Shown here in pieces: positions 8,811 through 16,614 of a DNA stretch of 52,971 nucleotides. The stretch covers positions 1 through 52,971 of the forward strand of contig JADZDJ010000086.1 of the NCBI GenBank assembly GCA_020851115.1, written 5' to 3'. This DNA is from Pirellulales bacterium. Its GTDB lineage: Bacteria > Planctomycetota > Planctomycetia > Pirellulales > JADZDJ01. A program made the translations under genes and the position numbers. Each line of letters opens with the position of its first letter. Positions within the stretch are counted from its first letter, which is position 1. The notes below the pieces were generated by a model that worked only from the letters and a program-made list of their open reading frames with translations, was not told the DNA's origin and made no database searches.

Positions 8811-9073
8811 CGCGGCACCGTCAACGGGCGGTCTTCGTAGCCGAGCGTGAAATCGACCTGCGGCGTCAGGCCGACGAGCGTTTGCGTCAGATAGTTGACG
8901 CGGCTGAGGTTGTCGTAATCGTAATCGTAGTCGGCCGAAGCCGGATCGTCGTTGCCGTCGCGGTCGGTGACGGTATCCAGCCGCCCGGCATCGTCGTAGG
9001 CGTAGCCGATCGTGCGGGTGATGGTGTTCGGCCCGGTGAACGGATCGGGAGGAGGGTCAAAAAGGGTCAGGAT
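8811..9073 (-). pseudogene. RHS/YD-repeat fragment fused in frame to the transposase remnant
   Basis: The minus strand reads TITRTIGYAYDDAGRLDTVT, then YDYDYDNLSRV and VDFTLGYEDRPL, which is RHS/YD-repeat sequence. The fragment opens just after a stop near 9073 and continues without interruption into the RAYT remnant. No full RHS gene or core is in the window. RHS proteins are large surface or secreted proteins, often toxins; this piece is too short to function. Confidence 0.75.
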
Positions 9074-9111
9074 TTACCGACACAAGCAGAAGTTAAAAAT
9101 AGTTCTGACCC
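9064..9111. repeat. REP-like palindrome
   Basis: GGGTCAG at 9064-9070 and CTGACCC at 9105-9111 are exact complements, and the inner flanks (GATTT / AAAAATAG) are partly complementary. Palindromes ending in GGGTCAG/CTGACCC commonly accompany RAYT transposases, which fits the remnant 250 nt away. It lies at the junction between RHS and IS256-type sequence. Confidence 0.6.
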
Positions 9112-9358
9112 GTTTTCTGCTCCACGCCGTCTTGGTCAAGAAACGACTCCCGTCCCCTTTAGTTAACCCCACCGCAGGCCCGGCCGCCAGCGGCAACGCC
9201 TTGCGCCCCAAATGGACATCCAATTCCGTATTCAGCATCCGCTCTAACAGCGACTTCACCATCAGCCGCGTCAAGTCCGTCAAATCCTGGGCCGTTCGCA
9301 GCTGATTGGAAAACTCGCCAGCAAACTCTTCCGCCCGCCGCTGTAACGTGGCATCCAT
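9074..9358 (-). pseudogene. N-terminal remnant of an IS256-family (mutator-type) transposase
   Basis: ATG 9358 starts MDATLQRRAEEF, followed by LTRLMVKSLLERMLNTELDV and HLG, the start of IS256-family transposases. After about 60 residues the match ends and the frame runs through the REP-like palindrome to a stop at 9074. The DDE catalytic domain is absent. No terminal inverted repeats were recognised. The stretch 9359-9704 holds no supportable gene. Confidence 0.75.
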
Positions 9359-9704
9359 GCGTCAGTCTCCGATTTCAGAAAAAGGTAAGGACAACTACCA
9401 TCTTCTGCTAGCTGACACAAGATTTCTTACAGGGCCTCACCCGACAAAAACTGCAATCCATGGCCAAACGCCCACGAATGCTGCGCGGCCTGTTCTTTCG
9501 TTGTTGCGTCGCTGACTTGTTCACCTCATCATGTTGCATTTTTTTCCGAACGGGCCATACCGTTGTAATGGCTGCCAGACTTCTCAAACCCAAGTCTAAC
9601 CAATCACGCCAATTCAACGAACCCGTTCTTACGCCCCGGTTTTCCTGGCCGATACGCGTATAGGCGATTCCGCGCCCTTTGTGGTATCATCCCCTGCCCA
9701 TAAG

Positions 9705-9758
9705 GGTGCCGCACAGCATTCCGGCGTCGACTGTCAATCTTCTGACAGTCGCGGCACC
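9705..9758 (+). promoter_or_regulatory. Structured 5' leader, two stacked 8-bp stems before a strong ribosome binding site
   Basis: The outer stem pairs GGTGCCGC (9705-9712) with GCGGCACC (9751-9758). The inner stem pairs GACTGTCA (9729-9736) with TGACAGTC (9743-9750) around a 6-nt loop. The two stems abut on the 3' side, leaving a 16-nt bulge on the 5' side. The helix ends 4 nt before AGGAGG, so it could affect ribosome access or protect the mRNA. No known riboswitch class was recognised. GTATCAT at 9684-9690 might be a -10 box, with no clear -35. Confidence 0.6.
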
Positions 9759-9773
9759 TTAAAGGAGGAGAAT

Positions 9774-11687
9774 ATGTTTCGCTATGCTAGAGATTGCCGC
9801 CTGTTCCAGCTTTTCCTCGTGGTGCTGTTCGGTGCGGCAACGAGTCCGTCGCTGACTGCCACTGGTGCAGAACGCCCAATGGCCGATTTGCCGACGGCCG
9901 AGCAAATCCTCACGATCTATCGCCGAAACAAAGAGCAACTGTCAAACCTGCACCTGCAGCTCGTGCAGCCCTATGAAATGACCGACGTGGAATCTCGCCG
10001 AATGAATAAGCAGGCGCAGGAGCACGAGGTTCTGCTCAAGTATCTCACAGATACCAAACCTGAAGAGGTAAGTATCGAAGTGAATGGCAAAAGCATGCGC
10101 GGGGCCGAGGCCGTCGCGCTGCTCAAGGCGTCGCTCGGGCAGCGTTCCGGGCGGCATCTGGAAGTGCTGCGGGAAGCGAAGCCGTTCCAAACGCATCACA
10201 CAATGGAGATTTTCATCGACGGCGAGAACTATCAATATCGCGAGTCAATCGACGACTTTGACACCACAGCAGCGGCCGAAAAGTGGAAGTTTCCCGATCG
10301 GCCAATCTCCGCCGATGCCCTCACGACCACTTACGCCGACATCGGCATCTATTCGCGATGCGAATCAGCAAGTCCCGCTGGAAAGTGGTGGCACCGCAGC
10401 ACGGGCCAGTTCGCTTACATCATGCAGAAAAAACATCTATGCCAGTTGATGAATCTACACCTTCCGCCACTGACCGACATGACGCGACCAGATTGGGGCG
10501 AGCACCATCCGTACGACGCCTTCTTTTCTCAATCGGCCGACAAGTATCGAGTCCTTCGCCAGGAAGTCATCGACGGCCGAACGCTGACCGTGGTGGAGGT
10601 CATCGCACCGTTGCGAGTGCCAATGCATTATCGAGGTTGGCTAGACCTGGACCGTGGGGCTTGGCCGCTAAAAATGTACCAGCGACAAGTTACCGACGAA
10701 GCGACGACCAAGGAGCCGCCAACCGAAGTCTTCGACCGCTGGCCTCCGGGCAATGTCACCACGACCCAGGAAATCTACACGTTGCCAGGTGGCGGCCATT
10801 ACCCGACAAAGATGGTGATGGAGTCCATGACAAACGACCCCGACGTACAGCTAACCAACGAGCAGTGGGCGGAAGTGCGCGCGGGGACTCGCGAATCTCC
10901 CAAACAGGTCGTTGCCCGGCGATGCAGCTGGGACTGCTTGCTCATTGAGACTCACTTCAAGCTGGCCGCTAATTTCTTCGACCTGCCATTTCCCGACGGG
11001 CAAAAGATCTACGACCACGACGCCGGCAAGGTGATCGGCGCCCTCGAGCGGCAGCCGCTGGTGCAGGTCGGCCAATCGGCCCCGCCCCTCTCGATCGCGC
11101 GCTGGCTCGATGGAAAGCAGCGCAAGCTCGACGACTTCCGCGGGCAGGTGCTGGTGCTCGATTTCTGCGGCTTCGGCTGCAACGGCAGTTTGGAATCCGA
11201 CCCGCGGCAGCCATTGCTCGAGCAGCGATTCGAAGGCAAGCCGGTGGCGTTTGTCAGCCTCTACAGCGCTGCCTATGACACCGACAAGTTGGCCAAACAA
11301 ATCGAAGAACACCGCGCATCCGTCAAAGTAGGCGGACTGGCGGCGATCGACAAAGGCTCGATGGTCGAAAATTCGGCGACGCTCCACGCTTACGGAATTC
11401 CCCACTCTGGATTCATGGTCGTCGTCAACAAACAAGGAAAGATCGTTTACGTCGATCCCTTTATCGATGGCCCCTCGTGCGACGAAGAGGACCAATCGCT
11501 AATCGCCGCATTTGAAGAAAAGTTCAATGCCCTCTGGAAACAGCGGTTCGATGCAGTCGGAGAAATCTGGCCGCTCCCCAAAGAAATGAGTGATTCGGAC
11601 CAAATGAACGTATTCCAGAAGGTCCATGAACAGATCACCGCCAAAGCCATCGAAACGGCCCTCAACGCAGCCAGCGCGAAGGAATAG
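9774..11687 (+). CDS. Secreted protein with C-terminal thioredoxin-like (AhpC/TSA-type) domain
   Basis: ATG 9774 follows AAAGGAGG at a good distance and gives 637 residues with a signal peptide (LFQLFLVVLFGAATSPSLTA). The longer open frame from 9681 lacks this support. Residues ~40-420 are an unassigned region with many tryptophans and acidic helices. From ~425 (VQVGQSAPPLSIARWLDGKQ) a thioredoxin-like domain follows, with the strand VLVLDFCGFGC at ~460. The two cysteines are three residues apart (CGFGC) rather than in the usual CxxC, and the cis-proline region is replaced by GIPHSGF. The layout resembles large planctomycete redoxin-domain proteins. Redox activity is uncertain. Confidence 0.8.
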   Translation: MFRYARDCRLFQLFLVVLFGAATSPSLTATGAERPMADLPTAEQILTIYRRNKEQLSNLHLQLVQPYEMTDVESRRMNKQAQEHEVLLKYLTDTKPEEVSIEVNGKSMRGAEAVALLKASLGQRSGRHLEVLREAKPFQTHHTMEIFIDGENYQYRESIDDFDTTAAAEKWKFPDRPISADALTTTYADIGIYSRCESASPAGKWWHRSTGQFAYIMQKKHLCQLMNLHLPPLTDMTRPDWGEHHPYDAFFSQSADKYRVLRQEVIDGRTLTVVEVIAPLRVPMHYRGWLDLDRGAWPLKMYQRQVTDEATTKEPPTEVFDRWPPGNVTTTQEIYTLPGGGHYPTKMVMESMTNDPDVQLTNEQWAEVRAGTRESPKQVVARRCSWDCLLIETHFKLAANFFDLPFPDGQKIYDHDAGKVIGALERQPLVQVGQSAPPLSIARWLDGKQRKLDDFRGQVLVLDFCGFGCNGSLESDPRQPLLEQRFEGKPVAFVSLYSAAYDTDKLAKQIEEHRASVKVGGLAAIDKGSMVENSATLHAYGIPHSGFMVVVNKQGKIVYVDPFIDGPSCDEEDQSLIAAFEEKFNALWKQRFDAVGEIWPLPKEMSDSDQMNVFQKVHEQITAKAIETALNAASAKE

Positions 11688-11705
11688 GACATCAGCGGGG
11701 AGTAA

Positions 11706-11815
11706 GTAGAGTCGAGAAGTGGCGCGGTGGTTTAGGCGCGGGCCTAACGGTTTCCGGCTCTTTCGTTTGCCGGTGTCTCACTAGCCCGACCGTGCTCCGT
11801 TTCCACTTCCCGCTC
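11706..11815 (-). ncRNA. Group II intron domain VI with bulged branch-point adenosine
   Basis: The basal stem is 13 bp with one G-U pair and one unpaired A (11712). The stem-loop spans about 110 nt, much longer than the usual few tens of nucleotides, because its distal part carries an extra hairpin (TTAGGC / GCCTAA near 11731-11746). Confidence 0.7.
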
Positions 11816-11818
11816 GTC

Positions 11819-11852
11819 AAACCGGACGGGCGGTTTTCCCGCATCCGGCTTT
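11819..11852 (-). ncRNA. Group II intron domain V
   Basis: A 34-nt hairpin with the catalytic AGC triad near its 5' strand and a GAAA-like tip (minus strand AAAGCCGGATGCGGGAAAAC, then the complementary strand to CCGGTTT). Length and layout match domain V of active introns. Confidence 0.85.
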
Positions 11853-11881
11853 CGGACAAGGATCGTTTGATTCACATGTTT

Positions 11882-13207
11882 TCATGCTTTCGCCCACGGG
11901 AGGTTGCGGGTCAGTAGCGACAGCCGGACCAGACCAAGCGTTTGGTAAAGGTACTCGTCGGGGAAGCGTGCAGTTCCCTGACCGGCTATCTTGTGCTTGG
12001 CACACAACCACTGGCGGAGCCGGTGCGTGACGTGGCGGTCCACGGCACGGTAGGCTTTGCTCACTGGACCCAAGCGGAAGTAGTTCGCCCAGCCGCGCAG
12101 TTGGCGATTCAGGCGTCCCACCAGTTCGTCGGCGTCCCGTAAGGTGCGTCGTCGGGTCGTCTGCTGACCGATCGATTCGCAGAGTTTGCGAATCCTCGAC
12201 TGGGCCGGGCGTGTGCCCAAGTAGGCTCGTCCGGTTTTCGTCGAGTAGCAGCGGCCGAACGTGTAACCCAGGAAATCGAACGTTTGCTCGGGCACCCGGC
12301 AGAGTTTCGTTTTCCGCTCATTGACCATCAGTTTCAGTCGTGACATCATGGTTCGCATCGCCGCAGCCGCCTGTTCGGCTGAACCGCGGCAGCAGATCAC
12401 AAAGTCGTCGGCGTAGTTGACGATTTGAGCGCGAAACTGTTGCTGGCAGCCCAGCGTTTTCCAGCCCAGCACGAACCGCCGCATGTACAGATTCGCCAAC
12501 ATCGGTGAGATCGGAGCGCCTTGCGGGCTGCCTCGTCCTTCGTCCTTGTTGCGAGTAGTGCGATGCACATGCCCTCGGGCGTCTCGCTGTTCGACCGGCA
12601 CCACGAGCCAGAGTTTGACCAAGTGCAACACGGCCTTGTCGCTGATGCGACGGGCCAAGCACTGCATCAACTCGGCATGCGGGATCGAATCGAAGTAGCC
12701 CGACAGGTCTGCATCGATCACTTCCGTGTAACCGGTGTTGAGCAGCCGATGCACGGCCTGCACTGCATCCAGCGCGCTGCGCCCGGTGCGGTAGGCGTAT
12801 TGCTCCGGCTGCAGGTCGGCCTCGAAGATCGGTTCCAGCACGATCAGCAGCGCCGTTTGCACGACGCGATCTTTGATCGTCGGAATGCCCAGAGGCCGCC
12901 GTTTTCCATCTGGTTTGGGAATGTACACCCGACGTACTGGCTGAGGTTGGTACGTCTTCATCCTGAGTTCTTCCGCCAGTTCTTCCAACCACTTCATTTC
13001 ACCGTAGCGTTCGATGTCCTCAAAGGTTTGGCCGTCGACGCCCGGCTTGCCGCCGTTGATTCGGCAGCGTCGCAGCGCCAGCCACAGCACGTCTTTGCGG
13101 TACACCTTGTCGTACAGCGCGTAAAAGCGGAATTTGGGTTCTCCCTTCGCTTTGGCATGCAACGCCCGCTGCAGCTTCTGAACCGATTCGAGAGTTGGTA
13201 GACTCAT
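11882..13207 (-). CDS. ltrA: Group II intron reverse transcriptase/maturase
   Basis: ATG 13207 behind GAGGGA gives 441 residues; the open frame starts two codons earlier at a TTG. Reverse transcriptase blocks appear in order: [80 protein letters not shown], the catalytic YADD ([10 protein letters not shown]), then LGYTFG. The maturase (X) domain follows ([15 protein letters not shown]). The protein ends shortly after [14 protein letters not shown], with no HNH endonuclease domain. It splices and mobilises its host intron. All core residues are present, so activity is plausible. Confidence 0.95.
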   Translation of the reverse strand: MSLPTLESVQKLQRALHAKAKGEPKFRFYALYDKVYRKDVLWLALRRCRINGGKPGVDGQTFEDIERYGEMKWLEELAEELRMKTYQPQPVRRVYIPKPDGKRRPLGIPTIKDRVVQTALLIVLEPIFEADLQPEQYAYRTGRSALDAVQAVHRLLNTGYTEVIDADLSGYFDSIPHAELMQCLARRISDKAVLHLVKLWLVVPVEQRDARGHVHRTTRNKDEGRGSPQGAPISPMLANLYMRRFVLGWKTLGCQQQFRAQIVNYADDFVICCRGSAEQAAAAMRTMMSRLKLMVNERKTKLCRVPEQTFDFLGYTFGRCYSTKTGRAYLGTRPAQSRIRKLCESIGQQTTRRRTLRDADELVGRLNRQLRGWANYFRLGPVSKAYRAVDRHVTHRLRQWLCAKHKIAGQGTARFPDEYLYQTLGLVRLSLLTRNLPWAKA

Positions 13208-13774
13208 CGTCAATCCCTCAGTCCCTTGCTGCTTCTTGCGTTGTCCTTGAACTGAGGCCCCTTCGCTCCACCGGCGTTACCCGGTTTCCTCGCTACTATG
13301 AACCTCTCCGTCACCCCATCGCAGCCCGACCTGGTCCCTCGCGGGCTATCGGTTGCCTGTCACGCGCTGGCACTGCTGGGGCTTCCCGTGTTGCGTTGGT
13401 TTCCTTGTCAACATGCCGTCGTCACTACCCCGGTGGAACTGCGGGGGTCTTATCGCTCATTTTTTTTGACCCTTCGCGGCCGCGGCCTTCCCCGTGGGCA
13501 CCGCCCGCAGGGTGGTCCAGGCGGGTCGGCTTCCACATCACCCTTTTCGAGGCCTGCTCGACGTTCACGTTTCCATTACGGCCTGTTGACTCGCTGAGCC
13601 GCCGAAGCGACCCTTTGACATCGAAGGCTTCGACAGTTTCGTCACCTCCACTGCCGCTCCGACTGCTTCCGGCTGGAGCGACCCTTTGCCGGGTGGGACT
13701 TGCACCCACGGAAAACCAACACCTTTTCACGGCGCACTGAATAGTTCGGGTTAGCCGATGCGAGCGGTCGGCGA

Positions 13775-14683
13775 TCATTGCGGGATCAGGACGATCCGCG
13801 CGGGCTTCGTTTTTGACGGCACTTGTACTTGGCCCTCGATCGACTCTTTCGCTTTCAGATCGGCGATGCGCAGATCGATGCTGCCGAGATACTTGTCGTC
13901 GGCGTCGAAAAATTCAACTTGCACGTAGCCGCGGGCGAGACTATCGATCACCAGCCGCGCCGCCACCGAGTCGCCCGCGACTTTGGCGGCTTCGTCGAGT
14001 TGTGTCGCGGTCTTGGGAAATTCGCCGGTTCGTGTTAGCTTCACCGTCCAAAGGGCGCGGTTCGATTGTTGCTCGTCGAGCGCCAAGCTGAAGAACTTTT
14101 TGTAGGGGCCGAGCTTGATGACAATTTCATCGGCATGAAACGGTTTGACAACATCGACGACTTCACCAAACATCGACCGCACGCCGGGAATTAGCAGCGC
14201 CAAGCCCAGCACAACGACGAGTATTCCCGCGGCGACGGCGGCCAGTTTTGCTTTTTCTCTGGTCGACAGCGGCTGGGGAGGCGGGGTTGTATCGGCCTCG
14301 ACCGTGCGCGAATGCCGACGAACAATCCCCTGCACGATCGTGTAGACCGTTTGAACTTCTTCTCCTTTGCGGAATTCGCTCGTGCGCAGCGTCGAAAACA
14401 ACTGTCCGCGCTGCGGCTCGACAAAGAGCTCCGCCAGTTGTTCGAGCGCCTGCCCGACGGCGTCTTCCGGCTGCTGGCCCAGCGGTTGGATCGCGACGGC
14501 GCTGGTTTCGGGCAACAGACTGAAGGTAGCGCCGGTGACCTGCAAGCTGAACCGCATGCCCAAGCGATGGACAAAGCCAACCCACTCGCGCAGCTTCGAT
14601 TCGATCTGGTCGTCGCCGTCCGCCAAGCGGCCTTGAACGAGGCCATCGAGCACGAGCGTCCCTTCGATCTTTTCGCTGGTCAT
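13775..14683 (-). CDS. Hypothetical protein with one membrane segment
   Basis: The 302-residue protein has a soluble N-terminal part (~1-135), one hydrophobic segment (KLAAVAAGILVVVLGLALLI, ~145-165) and a C-terminal domain of ~135 residues. No family is recognised. The proline-rich stretch just before the membrane segment (TTPPPQPLSTREK) looks like a linker. It ends 37 nt before a group II intron insertion and lies upstream of it on the same strand. A dispersed repeat sits just before its start. Confidence 0.7.
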   Translation of the reverse strand: MTSEKIEGTLVLDGLVQGRLADGDDQIESKLREWVGFVHRLGMRFSLQVTGATFSLLPETSAVAIQPLGQQPEDAVGQALEQLAELFVEPQRGQLFSTLRTSEFRKGEEVQTVYTIVQGIVRRHSRTVEADTTPPPQPLSTREKAKLAAVAAGILVVVLGLALLIPGVRSMFGEVVDVVKPFHADEIVIKLGPYKKFFSLALDEQQSNRALWTVKLTRTGEFPKTATQLDEAAKVAGDSVAARLVIDSLARGYVQVEFFDADDKYLGSIDLRIADLKAKESIEGQVQVPSKTKPARIVLIPQ

Positions 14684-14695
14684 GGTGTGATTCGA

Positions 14696-14731
14696 ATGGA
14701 TGCTCGATCCTGAATGCCGGATGCTGGATGC
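14696..14731. repeat. GGATGCT-type dispersed repeat
   Basis: Four imperfect copies of a GGATGCT/GAATGCC-like word in 36 nt, in the gap before the gene at 13775-14683. Similar clusters occur at 1-36, 3573-3595, 3734-3760, 16439-16486 and 36867-36896. Confidence 0.65.
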
Positions 14732-14764
14732 AAATTGCTTCTAGCGTCGAGTGTTCCACCTCGA

Positions 14765-15472
14765 TTATGTCTTTAGGAATTGCTTCAAGGACTTAATCGT
14801 GCCGGCCGTTTTCCAATTGCCCAATTGCTGCGTCCAAACCAACGTCGAATCGACGATCAAACCTTGCTGAGCCAGACGCACCAAGTCGCTGTCTGAAATT
14901 GGTCCCTGAGCTTTGCCTTGCACTTCGTAATACCATTGCCGTTGACCGATGGACGATGGCGCTGCGGGATAAGCCGAGGAAACATTGCTCGACGGTAGTG
15001 GAGAGAGCGGCGTCTCAGCCGACGCCAACGGCGTTTCGAGCGAATTCGCGGTGGGCGCCTGGTTGGGCCACGAGTCGGAAGCCAAATTCGGCAGCGCGAC
15101 CAATTGGGGGTCCGTTAGCGCCGCGGGATTTTCGGGCGAAGGAAGCGCGGTGACGACCGACCGCGTGTCGATTCCTAAATGTCCATCGTGTGCATCGAGC
15201 CGGGCGGCGGCATGTTGGCGAAAGGCCTCGGTCTTAATTTGCTCTTGCATCAATTGCTCGCGAAGCCTGCGATTTTCGCGCTCCATTGCTTCTTCTTTGA
15301 ACTTTTGCTCCTTCAAGTTTGGCAGCACAGCCACGATGATGACGCCGATTAATCCACCGAAAAACCCACCAAAAAACCAGCCGACCACCGAGCGACCCTT
15401 CGAACTGGCGATTGCCGACGCAACGGCGGCAAACACGAGCATCACAATCAATTGGAAGGCGAGCATATCCAT
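14765..15472 (-). CDS. Membrane protein with C-terminal GYF_2-like domain
   Basis: The 235-residue protein starts with two hydrophobic segments (FQLIVMLVFAAVASAIA and VVGWFFGGFFGGLIGVIIVA). A charged coiled coil follows (KEEAMERENRRLREQLMQEQ), then a Ser/Pro-rich linker. The end is a small domain of the GYF_2/DUF4339 type, recognised by WYYEVQGKAQGPISDSDL and LVWTQQLGNWKTA. Such domains are thought to bind proteins or peptides. It is in line with the CPBP gene upstream, 74 nt apart, and may be co-transcribed with it. Its role is unknown. Confidence 0.8.
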   Translation of the reverse strand: MDMLAFQLIVMLVFAAVASAIASSKGRSVVGWFFGGFFGGLIGVIIVAVLPNLKEQKFKEEAMERENRRLREQLMQEQIKTEAFRQHAAARLDAHDGHLGIDTRSVVTALPSPENPAALTDPQLVALPNLASDSWPNQAPTANSLETPLASAETPLSPLPSSNVSSAYPAAPSSIGQRQWYYEVQGKAQGPISDSDLVRLAQQGLIVDSTLVWTQQLGNWKTAGTIKSLKQFLKT

Positions 15473-15546
15473 GGAATGCGTGACCGAGGAACGCCGAGAT
15501 TGGACAATCGAAGGACAGTGACAGGGAAGATCCCCCCATCAAGCTA

Positions 15547-16383
15547 TCAGGCCCGTGGGAAGTATTCAATCACGACGAAATTATGCACGAAATGGATGAG
15601 CATCGATGGATACAAGCTGCCGGTTTTTTGCTTTGCCCATCCCAGCAGGCATCCTACCAAAAACAGGTAGGGGCAGCTAATGACCGATAAATGCGTGATG
15701 GCAAACAAAAACGACGCCACGACCAATGCCCGCCACGGGGCCAACGCGGCTTGCAGCCAATGCTGCACCAATCCGCGGTAGGCAATCTCTTCGAGAATCG
15801 CCGGAACAACGCAAAACATCAGCACCATCGTTCCTTCGGAAATCCCGATGTCGCGCAGCTCTTGGAACATGTCGTGCTTGTTGCGAGCCAGGTGCATGAT
15901 CCAGTCGTGATACAGCAAGTTCAGTCCCAGCAGCGGCGGAGTCAGCGCAATGGCGATCCATGCCTGGTAGTGGTCGAATCCGAACCGCTTAAATTGGACG
16001 GCCAGCAATTGACGATATCGCCAGCCGAATACGCAGGTGACCGCGAGCACACCCAATTCGTTCAAAAACAATTGCAGGTCAGGCCGCTCTTCGCGAAACA
16101 GCACGTAGGAAAACACTCCTACGCCGATAATGGTGGCCAAATAGGTCCAAAATACCGTGGCCACCTGCGGTGCTTTCAACCGCACCAATTCTTCATTGGA
16201 AAGCTGGCGTGGCCGGTCGGGCGTGATGACCGAGTCGAACGGTTTGTACGGTGTGCCGCAGGCAAGGCAAAAATAATAAAACGCCGACAGTGGGGCCTGG
16301 CAATAACGGCAATATCCGGCCTCAGGCGGCAAAGCGCCTGGCGGCTGATTCGGCGATGATTGTGGGGTGAGTTCGTGCGACAC
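15547..16383 (-). CDS. CPBP-family intramembrane protease with N-terminal zinc ribbon
   Basis: The 278-residue product begins at GTG 16383. Residues 24-43 form a zinc-ribbon-like pair of CxxC (CRYC, CLAC). Several membrane segments follow, with the CPBP (Rce1-like) signatures: EEIAYRG at ~195-201 (the EExxxR glutamates), a histidine in ITHLSV, and the final LIHFVHNF. The family cleaves or modifies membrane-embedded substrates; many bacterial members have unknown targets. The zinc ribbon may be for protein contact. It lies upstream of the GYF_2-like membrane protein on the same strand. Confidence 0.88.
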   Translation of the reverse strand: MSHELTPQSSPNQPPGALPPEAGYCRYCQAPLSAFYYFCLACGTPYKPFDSVITPDRPRQLSNEELVRLKAPQVATVFWTYLATIIGVGVFSYVLFREERPDLQLFLNELGVLAVTCVFGWRYRQLLAVQFKRFGFDHYQAWIAIALTPPLLGLNLLYHDWIMHLARNKHDMFQELRDIGISEGTMVLMFCVVPAILEEIAYRGLVQHWLQAALAPWRALVVASFLFAITHLSVISCPYLFLVGCLLGWAKQKTGSLYPSMLIHFVHNFVVIEYFPRA

Positions 16384-16438
16384 GCGGCAGAGGGATAAAG
16401 AGCTTGTTGCGGCAGTGCGATCTGGCGGGCTGCCGCTC

Positions 16439-16486
16439 GATGCCGGATCCTTGATGCTGGATGCTCGATTTTGGATGCTGGATGGG
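16439..16486. repeat. GGATGCT-type dispersed repeat
   Basis: A run of words such as GATGCCGGATCC, GATGCTGGATGCTCGAT and GGATGCTGGATG, between the CPBP gene and the flagellar locus. It keeps several frames open and can mislead start prediction. Confidence 0.7.
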
Positions 16487-16614
16487 TTTGCGCGGCAATC
16501 CGACGATCCGAGCTTACCTCCAACCCAAGATTTCGGATCGACTCCGAGTTTCCGCCATCGGGCATCCGGAACTCAGCACCTCAATCATACCCGCGCTTCC
16601 GGGGAAATCATCCC

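Larger units (their letters stand above)
11706..13737 (-). mobile_element. Group II intron with encoded reverse transcriptase, apparently complete
   Basis: Both ends can be placed. The 5' end on the minus strand is GTGCGCC at 13737, followed by the familiar GGGTGCAAGTCCCACCC segment near 13690-13707. The reverse transcriptase lies in the middle. Domain V is at 11819-11852. A 13-bp domain VI stem (11803-11815 with 11709-11722) has a single unpaired A at 11712, and the intron ends CTCTAC at 11706, putting the branch A seventh from the end. The total is 2032 nt. The insertion site is 37 nt after the stop of the gene ending at 13775 and 16 nt after a small hairpin (13754-13772), reminiscent of introns that insert behind terminators. 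Confidence 0.85.

Noticed and set aside
13195-13740. Plus-strand open frame of 181 codons
   Set aside because: It lies entirely opposite the structured 5' RNA part of the group II intron and shows no protein-like pattern.
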